From: Zhengitettix transpicula
Taxonomy: Eukaryota > Arthropoda > Insecta > Orthoptera > Tetrigidae
Direction: 5' to 3'
Length of the DNA: 64,000 nt
Assembly: GCA_037074705.1 (NCBI GenBank)
Contig: CM073590.1
Location: 184,420,746 to 184,484,745 of the forward strand
Shown here: positions 38,459 to 50,400 of the stretch, piece after piece
Numbering within the stretch: position 1 is the first letter of the stretch
How the letters are laid out: each line of letters starts with the position of its first letter
Translations under genes and position numbers: made by a program
The notes under the pieces: model-generated
Database searches by the model: none
What the model was told of the DNA's origin: nothing
The model's input: only the letters and a program-made list of their open reading frames with translations

Positions 38459-41400
38459 AAGTAATACTACTCCTGAATTATTTAACTAAAACAAATAAAA
38501 CTCATAGTAAAATGACAAAAATTAATAATCACGTAAGAGTAACAGATTAATATCGATCGTCTATTGAACTAGTTGACGAACATAGGTCAAGAGACGGTTT
38601 AAGTTAACCTCACGATTTAATAATTTAATAAAAGTATTGATAAATTATTATAAATGATGAAAATATGTTTTACTATATGACCCTATAGCGCAGGAAGTTA
38701 TTTTTCGAGGTTATAAAAGGATAATCCACGTGGTGGCAACTCCCCTTTAAAAGCATAGGAAGGGTAGAGCAAACAGTCATTATCAGAATTAAATGTAAAC
38801 TAAATTGGTTGATGACTGTAGGTAGGAGCATTATGATACCATTAAAATATTTATGTATATGTTAAAATTAGTAATACAGACAAAATTATTCATAATTCGC
38901 CCAAAATGATTGAATTTTCAACTAAAACTAATTTCAGTTAATAGTTGTATATATTACTGTACTTGAGAAAATTTGAAATAGGGCTTTATTTGGAAATGAC
39001 AATTGTTAATGTATGAGCATTTAGAAAGTGTTTCTTTGTTTGGATATTAAGGCTGTTGGAATAAAGATTTGTGGACTACTTACAAGTACATTTTCGCCTA
39101 CGTAAATGGTTCTAAATCGGTTAAGCGGTGGTACTTAACTATATAATAAATGTACAAACTAATATATGCATAATTTGCTGAAATTACAAACTAATATATG
39201 CATAATTTGAGCACAATGAATAAACCCTATATTAAGTTCCTTACGTTTACTCTTCAAATTTTAAAAGTAATCAAAAAATTCAGGCCTGTTTTGAAGGAGG
39301 TCATGTTTGGATGTTCCAGAGAAAGCAAACAACCCAGCGCTATTCGCCACAGCCCTAATTCTTTCTAGTTCAACGACTTACAGTGAAATGTTCTGCTGTA
39401 AGATATACGAAGGATAATATAATCGAAATAAACGCTACGGCATGGATCACAACAAATACACGGAAAAGAAAATTGTATAACAAAGTTTTGTTATTTGAAA
39501 ATAGTTTCAATGTTTATACGAGTTTAATAGATGAAATTGTCTTTGACTATTTTCTATAATAATAATATACAATATATCCCAAACGAAGAGTTAATTGTTT
39601 ATAACTAAACTACAGACAATTTGAAGTCAGAAAAAAATGTATTTATTTATAGAAAATAATACCACGTTTCGTCGCGAATTTGCGACCTCTTCATGTATGA
39701 AGTTTAGCAAAATTTTGATAGTCAGGTCGTTCTCTGCTGACTACTATGACTGACTGACGGCCTCGGAAGTCAGCGGAGAACGACCACACTATCAAAATTT
39801 TGCTAAACTTCATGCCTGAAGAGGTCGCAAATTCGCGACGAACAGTAGTATAATTTTCTATAAATAAATAAATTTTTTCTGACTTCAAATATATATATAT
39901 ATATTCTGACTATTTAAGGCAACTTATATATATATCATTAGTTAATTGTTTAGTATTATTATTTTATTTTGTCGGAGAAAAAGTAAGAAACAGTTTGCAG
40001 AGAGAATATCACTGCTTACAAATTAATGACAAAAACTAATAACTATTTTATTTACAACTAACTGTAATTATGAGTATTTTGGTACGTAGCAGTTAGCAAA
40101 AACGTTGTAATGGCGCTCTTATTTCTTAAAGTTGATAGATATTGTAGAATTTTTTTTTATGGGCAACAGGCTACATGAGGGTGATCCACATTGGGCAACT
40201 CCCCTTTAATATCATAGGAAGGGATTTGAAAGGGGGGATGCGGAAGGGTAGAGGAAGGTAGCCAAGGGTTACTAGGGCCCCCGGGCTATGGTTTAAGGAT
40301 CCTACCCGGCATTTGCCTAAAGAAATGCAGGGAAAACCCTAGAAAAACCTGCAACAGGTAGGTCGGGCATTGGGTACTTGTCCCACGCCCTTCCGATAGC
40401 AAAATTAGATGCCAACTTATAAACGCTCAACAATAATTTGTATTTGAGAAAGTTCCTATATATCGTCACTCCATAATTGCTACTAGTGACTGGAACGTAA
40501 CTGTAATGGGGAACGCTGAGATGCATGCTAAAATCTAGATAGTAGGTCTAAGTTTACAGGTCGAATCTTATGGAATTAAAATATAAATAAGCGTGAAAAT
40601 ACATATTATTTATAATAAATATTACTAACACTGGATTAAAATCTTCAGCAGTAAAACTATTCTAAGAAGCATTGTCAAAAGGCATTATTACATATACGCA
40701 CAAGCAAATACTTCTTACCTGAAAAGTTTAAGAGACAGTTGAATATGACATGTCAATTCAAGTTCATTAAACGCATAATAAATATCCAAAAGAGAAACAA
40801 AAAATTACAAATTCATCCATTATATTGTAACTGTGTACTAAAAATTATTATAAAACAGGTGTATTAATGAAAATGCACTCGTATAGTGTATTTATATGAA
40901 AAAAATGTTTTTTTAGATAGTTCAAAAAATTGTTCATGTTTTTAATGCATTATACAGCTCTGGATATAAATAGTTTACATATTTCTTAGCAGGTATGAAA
41001 TTAAATATTGTTTCGTCATTCAGATCTATGGCGCGCTTTAACTAGCTTTTTAAGATTTGTCGGATAAGCCGTTTTGGGGAATACGCTATCACTGTGAAAA
41101 ACAGAGACTTTGAAAATGACTTCGGTACCAGTCTCGGTCGCTAAACCTATGTGACATGTAAAATAAATTAATAGTAAACAACGAGAATGAAGAAAAGTTT
41201 GCAGATATTATTGATAGAACTGAGATAAGAACGAAATTACATTTTCAACTGAAACAAATAGCATTTAATTGCTTTAAGAAGTCCACACTTGGCCGGCAGT
41301 ATCTGAATAATAATTATGTTTGTAAATGTCTGCTTGGGAAATTTGCAGGGATCTATCCTGCAGATGAAGTAAATATCCAAATACAAATTGGGGGCCCATT

Positions 41401-44400
41401 GTTTCGGGTTTTTCAGCATATTCTGATTCGAAACGTTTTAATTGTGAGGCTAAGAAGTTAATAGTAATGAAATATAAAAATTCGCTTACATAAAATCGTT
41501 TAGAAAAACCAGCTTTAGTCTTGACCCTGGTACTCATTTAGCGCAATCTCACGAGCTCAGGAATTTCCAAACCACAGAATGTAACCTGAAAAAAATAATC
41601 CCTGCACGAGAGTGAGCGGAACCTGAAACCCTTTATAGTAAACTGAGCTAAGTAGGTCCATTTCTGGAAGTGTTTCGGATGTAACATTATTTCTTCTTTG
41701 ACGTAATTTTACTGTAACCGTAGTTTCATAACCTGCTTCTAGGTATTCCTCCTTGATCCCCTAAGACAGTAAGAAACATAAAATTTTTCCGATTGTCTGT
41801 AAAATTTAAACCTGAGACAATAAATTTTACGGGAGCAATTATCAAAAATTTAAAAACTACTCTAAAGTTTGACGTGTCCATTTGCTTGGGCTCGGGCGCC
41901 TGCGTCAGAAACACATCGATAATCTGTGCCAGGCTGCGGCACTGCGTCCGAACTTTTTACATTTACTCATTTTTCATCCTCATTCTGCGTACAAATACAG
42001 GGACCTTGAACATTGCAGGTTGCTGCTCCGAAACGTTGCTAGGCTTTTTCTTGTTTCATCGGAATCAACAGCGAATTTACCATTTGCGAACGATTATTGA
42101 TTCTCGCCCTTCAATAACCAAACAATTCTTTGATATACACTGTCTCACTACCTCAGGCAAGAGACCATTATTTATTCTGCAGTTGGTGTATAGCTACTAA
42201 CGTATATTATGAGGTAATATTTGCATAAAAATTATTTTTAATATATATATAACGCTATCCCGCGAGAGTTCCTGATCAGCTGTGGAGATCTTAACTCCAA
42301 TTAATTGAAAAAGATTAATGCAAAAATAAAGCAGTAATACTCAAGAAATTTTTGTCAAATACAAATTTAAACTCAAATTATTGTTGTTTTCACTTTACGT
42401 AACAATTTTATTTTGAAACACGACTTTTCATTTAATGAATTTGATGAAGATGTAGATTATACGTTAATCGAACTACCAATTCTATGTTTTAATTATAATT
42501 TAAAATTTACGGCGATGTAGAAAAAGTTAAGATTGATACAGTGAGAACATTAACTAGGAAGGAATATTTTATTCTGAAACTTAATTTTGACTTGATGTCT
42601 ATGCTACGTTTAAAGAAACTTACGTAATAACATGATTCGGCTGGAAGCACACACACACACACACATAATTGTTTTGAAACTGTCACCTAGTTATTAAGAT
42701 CTGTTGTATCATTTCCACGGTGGACAATCTCGACTGTAAAAGAAGATATATTGGTATAAAGCACGCCGTTTGAAGGATTCAGGTTTAAACATAAAGCTAT
42801 ATATTGATTTCCTGTTGTTACCAATTCCCAAGTTAATTTCTTTCGACAATTTTTTCTTTACTTCTCTTCCCCACAAGGAAGGGAACACTTATTCCTTTAG
42901 GTATTGAAAGAATAGAGCTATTAGTATGATTTTATACAAACGACTGTAGTTTTTTTTGGAGATTACTGGATTTGGTGGATCTTCCCTTTAATAGCATAGG
43001 AAGGGATGGAAAGGTAGCTAGGGCTCCCGGACTGTGGTTTAAGGACCCTACTCGGCATTGATAAAACGATAGGGTAACAGTCTACATGAGGGTAATCCAC
43101 GTTGTGCCAACTCCTCTTTAATGGCAAGGGATTTGAAAGGGGGGATGCGGAAGGGTAGAGGAAGGTAGCCAAGGGTTAACTAGGGCCCCCGGACTAATAT
43201 TTAAGGATCCTACCCGGCAATTCGCCTAAAAGTGATACAGGGAAAACCCTAGAAAAACCTGCATCAGCTAGGTCGAGCATTTAATACTTGTCCGGCGCCC
43301 TTTCTAAAACGGGAGATGAAGGTTTACCAGACTCCATGCCTCGATAAGATTTCGGCGCAGTTGATCAAGTGCTCCACTATGCACTACGACTGAAATCAGG
43401 TTTCATGACTAATTGAAATTCCTTGGTTTAGAACCAAGGACAGGAAAATCCTCCCACTGCAAATTCCGCTCACGTCATCGGAAGTGCGTGTGAAAGGTAC
43501 CAAAAAGCCCGGCGTACCTAATGCACATTTTCTACTGGTTGCCCTGGACCACTTTTACGTAAATTCCGGGTAGGATCCTTAAACTATAGCCAATTAACCC
43601 TTGGCATACTTGTTCTCCCTTCTGTAGTTTCAGATTTTACGACGTTGACGTTTCTGCGGTCATTCTCTACCGCAGAAACGTTAACGTCGAGAAATCTGAA
43701 CCTGGTGGTCAACCGCGAAAAATTTAACAGTCGTGTTAATGTTTATTATACTGAAAGGAGTTCGAACATTAAATTTTCTTTCGAATAAACACAGGTTGAA
43801 TACCATAAAGCCCATAATAATTCCACAAACGCATTAATGAGGCGCTAAGTTTTCTGTGGATGGTGAGCAAATATAAAAATGACTTAAAAAGCTGTAAATA
43901 ACTTTTTTATTTGTTTTTGACTTAGTAACAGTAGTATATCTTTCGTTCCTAGTAAGAACATAGGGCATCTGAGAAACATTTCCACCTTACTCTATTCTTT
44001 GGCAACATTTTAACTTCTTTCCAGGTCTTGCCACACTCATTCAACTCCTCCATGATCGTCCTCTTCCAGGTCTCTCTCTCGAAGTCCTAACATTCCATGT
44101 ACCCAATTTCGTAATCCGTTTCATAGCAAAAGTTGCCAACGTTCTAGGATTCCGGCTTTTATGTTTCACTTCAGTTTCTTTAATCATTAGTGTATTTAAG
44201 ATATCACGGTTAATTTGGCCCATGAAACCCGAGTACCTTGGTGGGGGTGCCACCTCTAGGACCAGGTACTTGCCAGGTGATTGGTGTTTTCACACATTGG
44301 TAGGGATTTCCTCCTATCAATATAATTATAGTCTGGTTATCCCGCCAAACGCTCGGTCGTCATTTCATCGTTTGTCGTGAACGGGGTGTACCACGAGAAG

Positions 44401-47400
44401 GTGAGGCTGGCGTTTGGGTATTAGAGGATATATGATCGCATGATACCCCTTGCACACCGTTTTTGACATATATTCTGCATATTCGTGAGATCCGTCCGCT
44501 GACGACGACGGAATCCTTAAGTTTTCTTGTTTACGTGTCGAAAGTATTCCGTTCTCCCACAGTATGCCCGACTCGTACACTCATGGAAAGCGTGGTGTTG
44601 CAGGTAAACTTGGCCGAGGAATTCGACATCCTGCAGATCGTGGGCGAGGGCTGGTTCGGCAAGATCCTGCTGACTGAGCACCGCGCCACTGACACTGAGA
44701 TGGTGCTGAAGGCGCTGCCGAAGCCGTACACGGCGCTGAGGGACTTCTACAGAGAGTTCCACTACGGTCTGCACCTGGCCGCTCACCGCAACATTATCAC
44801 CACGTACGACGTGGCCTTCGAGACCGCGGGATTCTACGTGTTCTCCCAGGAGTACGCGCCTCTGGGCGACCTCACGTCCAACGTCTCCGAGACGGGCATC
44901 GGCGAACTACACAGCAAGCGCGTCGCGCGACAGGTCAGTTCTACATTTAACCCTATCTTCAGCTTAAAAATAATATATTTTATGATTTCCACCAAATTGT
45001 TCATATGTTGAGTCTTCATTCATATTTATCTGACATCAGTTCCTTCTCAGAGCGTGTCCGATTCATTTCGCTTTCATCCAAAGATCAGTTCTCTTCATCT
45101 GCTCCTCTTAGTCTCCCTTCACTATTCACCCTGATAGGGATATTAGATAGACTAATACTATAAACAAGGCATTATGCAAAGTTTTTTTTAAGGAAAAAAA
45201 AGCTTGCTTATTAACATAAATATTTTTCTTCGAGAAAGTTTTCTTAGTCTTACTGATTATATTGTTGCCTATAATTGACAATGTGTTAAAAGCATAAAAA
45301 TGTACTTAAGTGGAAATTCAGGAAACTGTTTCTAAATACTGGCTTAAATGTTTTTTAGAATTGGTTCTTCGTCATTGATAAACAACGGTAAGTTCATAAA
45401 GAATTTCAGTCCTCGTCCTCAACACGAATTAATCCATTTAATTGGGCTTCGTTTTATAGCTTGATTGAGTGTTCATGGCTTGAAACGAGAACGATCTTGA
45501 GTAATTCTTCTGATTCTAGAAACCAAAACGTAGAAGCGATGACATAATGTATTTATTTTTCTAGTGTAGCATAGGGAGAACATGACAGCCAATGGTTAAT
45601 TATGGCCCACTGGATACGATAACTTTTCTGCCGTTAGTGTCTTTGACTAGCAGCTTTGTTAAATAATTAAAGTTACTGACAATTTCCCCTTTTTTTTAGA
45701 ATCTTCTACATAGTCTCACATAGTATCTGACTTTGCGTCACGTCATCATCTCGGTCTAATTTCTAATTCCACTGTTTCCGCAGTTGGCATCTGCATTGGA
45801 GCATCTTCACATGAGAGAACTCGTGCACAGGGATGTGAAACTGGACAACGTCCTCGTGTTCAAGTCTGACTTCTCTCGCGTGAAACTTTGCGATTTCGGA
45901 GAAACGAGGCGATCCGGGACCCTGGTGAGGAGGAGGAACGAGTGGTTGCCCTACACGCCCCCAGAGGTCCTCGTCACCAGCACGGACGACACCTACAAGT
46001 AAGACCACAAATCAATACTGTCAATTTTTTTTCGGTGTTATACGATTTTGATAATGAATCAAACGAGACCAGAAACGAAGCTTAGAAAATAATTTCAAAC
46101 TAACAACAAAACAAATTGCTTGTAATCTTTAGGCTCATATTTGTATTTATGTTGAGAGATTATGTTGTTGACACAAGTCACAAGCGTTGGGCACATAAAG
46201 TTTAATTTCATGTCTGTATTGATAATAATAGAAGTCAGTACATAACAAATACTGAATAAAAACTGTCAACTATTAGACTAAACGACTTTGGTCCCTTTTT
46301 TAACCCTTAAGTACGTAGTGTAGCATATATGAAACATAACTTTTAGTATCACACCAGAGGCGTCTGTTGGTTTCTAAGAGAGCTAATTTATGATGCAGTT
46401 AAGGAAATGTGAAATTTTTGCCATCTGTGGACATGTTGAAACATGTCTGTCTTAACTTTCTCAACCTCTTAAGCCAGATTTTTCTATCCGCCCGCCACTC
46501 AACTTAAGAATATTTATTTAATGTTTTTTCAAGAAAGAAAATTTAAGCGACATTCTCAGTGTATTCTAATTGCACTAAAATAATAATTATCCAATTAATG
46601 TGAATTATTGATAAATCTGACCTAATTATATTTACGTTGAATATGTGAAACATCATCAGACAATTTTTTTCACGTGGTTAAGCACGCAGCAGAACTACCC
46701 TCCCACAAACGTGGTACCAACGTATAGATAAGTATTTTAGATTAGCTTCCTCAGTTATAACTTTTTGTTTTATTTTTTCGTACAAATAAGAAACTTGTGT
46801 TAACAGTTAATTTCAATTGTTCTTCTGTATTCAGCTAATTTCTAAGTAGAGTGAAGAAGAAATCTTGGGTTACCTTCGGCAAACGCAGCATGACTGATGG
46901 TATATGCATTTTATTCCTTACAAATAATTAAGTACACCTAAAAATAAATTACTTACATCGTCAACAAGGTCAAATTGACTTTCGTAAAATTCAACTAGCC
47001 ATGGCCGCGACACAGCTTTGCGACATTTCATTTTACGTTTTTTTTCGAACCAGCAACACTTTTATAACATCTTCAGCTGTCAACATTAACCACAAAATTG
47101 TTCTACATACATTCATTCTAAACATACCAAAAATTAAAGCAATGTTTCTTCAAACGGAAAGAAGAAAAAGATAATTGTCTCATGGGGTAAGTTTGCGAAG
47201 CTAATACATCACGTGCAGAATTTCAATAAGCACCTAGTAAATTATTATACAGCTCGTACAATATAATATTTAATGAATAAGAAAGATAGCCAATACAGAA
47301 AAAAAAAGTGGGGGTAATATAAACACCTCACAACGTTTCTGGAATCTTTGTTTCTTTCGTCAGGTCAAAACTGACGTGTGCAGTTGTGTTTCTCTAGGCT

Positions 47401-50400
47401 CTTCTTAGCACCTGACGAAAGAAACAAAGATTCCAGAAACGTTGTGAGGTATTTATATTACCCCCACTTTTTTGTCTGTATTGGTTATCTTTCTTATTCA
47501 TTATTTTCAATCAAACGTAATTTTTTTCTTTTTAATATAATATTTAATTTGGCTCTGAAGACTATTATAATTTTCTTTGCAAAGTATTATCTATCTACAT
47601 TTAATGAATTCTCTGTATCACGCCTCGTTACTCGATCGTCCATCTACTCGTGTCACAGTTTGTCCCCTCATTCTAATTTTTACTGTTCCCTTACGTTTGT
47701 AAATTTGTTCCATATTCTTCCGCAACGCGTATTGTTTTACGCTTCATCGCGCTACTTACATTTTGTGTCACAAAGTGCAATTGTTTCGACCAAGTATCTG
47801 ATATTAATCAAACACATTTCTCTAATGGCATATAATATTCTTTCTCAGCTTGAGTTCGTTATTGGCAGCCTGCTATACTTTGCAGATTAAATCATAGCTT
47901 CACCTCGCTCGTTGGCTTCTCTCCAAATCTCCTTTACTTCGCTCAGCAAACTTCTCTGGACATGCAACGAGCTGGGTTCGGTAAAATAACAAAGGATAAG
48001 AATAAACGGGGCAAACACTACCTAAAGAATTATTGATTAAAGCATGGTGTAATCTTCCTTAAAATGTCTTTAATTCTAAGTTCATACATTACGTTGGTGA
48101 AAACGAATTGTTTTCCGTTTGTATTTTTGGAGTAAGATAAGTAAAGAACCGACTATCTAACATTCGCATGAAAATGTGTTGCAGGAATGTTTCATTATAG
48201 CCTGGGCAGGGGAGGCACTTCTGACGCCCTTTGAGTTACTAAAGTCGGACTGGTTGGATATCATCCAAACCAGCAGCTTCTACTTTGGGGAACGAAATTA
48301 TTAGAGGGATTGTGCCATTATAGTTGAATGTGACGTGCCTGTACGATAAAGAATATACATTAGAAGACGTAGTAGAGTATTTCTCGTTGATATTATTTAT
48401 ATTATTAAAATACTTGATATTATTATTAAAATAAAACGATTTTATCGACCAAAATGTGGGTTTTTAAAATAAAACAAAATCATTTTCTTATTAATTTGAC
48501 TTGCTTCTTGAAATTCAACTCTTTTAACTGTTTACTTCTTATGTATTTAATCATGTCGTAATATGCTGCGTTTACTTGAATACTATTTCGAAAATATCCG
48601 TCCTATTGTGGGAACAGTTTTCTGCTTTTAAATTAGACACGGGATCCCGTATATTGCTCGTGTATTACTCTAACGATGTTTCCGTAAGTAGGAATAACAC
48701 GCCACAGAAACACAGAAACTAATTTCACCAGAGAGATTTGCTTCTCTTTATCTGACCTAATTATCTTCCACCCCGGCCATAAATCTGAGCCGCAATTAGC
48801 CTGATAAGTTTGTCCTTCCCACGCAACCTTAGTTGATGTTAGACAAATATTTGAGGACCGATTTGTCAGCGTAAAACGTGATTTGTGGCTTGATTCTATC
48901 AGATAAAGAGAGTTATATCTGATATTCGTATTGAAATGAAGCTTACACGGATAGGAACATTAGGAAAAGCAGCTAAATGAAATGGAGAAAGTGATCGACT
49001 TTCAAATAAAAGGAATAAAAACTAAATTTTCGTCATCAATTTAGAAGATGCGAAAGAAGTTTATAACCCCAGGGTACAGGGTTTATGGATTGGAAAAGCA
49101 TCAGTTGGAAGGAACAGAAAGATTCGTCCTATCATTTTCGAATTGAAACTTCTCAGAAGTGCTATGAAGATTAATTGGACTGGCGAAAACAGGTTTTAGA
49201 AAGTTTTTGAAAATATTGGCGACGAAAAGAGTTATTTCAAAAGAAGTGACAACGTTGTGGGCCAAATACCGAGTAAATTTTGTTTAAGATGAGCAACTTC
49301 GATGTTACAATGCATACAAAATAATTACTGATGCTAGATGTGATATGAAGAGAGAGGGAATTGAATTGACATACTTGGAATTATTTAAAATTTCTGCTTG
49401 TTCAAAAAATTGACACTTTTGTATTTAATATTATGTTACTTAACTAAAAATATGGATAATTATTGAACTCTTTTCAATAGAAACTTGAGCTTGAAATGTG
49501 TTTTAATACTTGGATCATGAAAATTAGGATTTGACCCACTTTATTAAAAAGTGGTAAATTTATTCTTACGTTGTAATCGTGTCGGAATTTGCGAGTGTGT
49601 GGCCAACCTTTTAATGGGTTTACAGGATCAGCTGTCACTAAGTGGCTAATGATCGTCACAGTTGTTTGTGCTGGACACCAATCAAGTGTGAAGATATTAG
49701 TCTTGCCCGTTGTTTTTTTAGGGCGAATATATTAAAGAATCCAAACAAATTGAAGATGGGGTATTCGTAATCAAATTAATTATTTTAGAACGTGGATCTT
49801 GATCTCATCCAAAAAGAATCAATTGGTCTACAAAAAATAAGGAAAGGAGGAAGAGATCAGTAAACGGAAAGTAACCACAGAAAGTAGTTGGAAATGTAGA
49901 AGTAAGAATCTGACAATTGTAGAAATTGGAGTAGTCATGAAAGATAGAAAGGAGATATCCGGGAAAATTATAAGGAAAGAGTTACTGGAGAGGCTGAGTC
50001 AGTTGAACGAATTCAATTAGAGTGGTATCGAGACAAAACTGTACGTCGCCTTGATTTCGAAACCGTTAATGATTTAATAAGAGTAACGGTCTCAAAAATA
50101 ATTTCAAGCCAACCAACGTTACTCCTATACTGTTCTGTCTCTCATGGTAATCCATAATAACCCGTGAAGAAATAATTAAAGTATAAATTTTCCATTCAAA
50201 TGTAAGACAAGATAAATTTTAATTATCAAATCAAAAACAAATTTTTTATCAACCATATTTGTGAAATAAAATATTGTGTTTGGATTAATAAATGACTAAA
50301 ATTATTTTTATTTTAAAATTAATTATTTTATCACCATTCTCAACAAGTGTAATTTATACGTGAGATTAAACATTGTATCTTTATTTTATTTTATCTGCAA

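Noticed and set aside
41793..42200. 135-codon plus frame
   Set aside because: No motif, no good splice context, and a second overlapping frame of similar quality.
47378..47890. 170-codon plus frame
   Set aside because: Begins inside foldback element A and continues in AT-rich intron; the hydrophobic Phe/Leu/Ile-rich product is what AT-rich DNA gives by chance.
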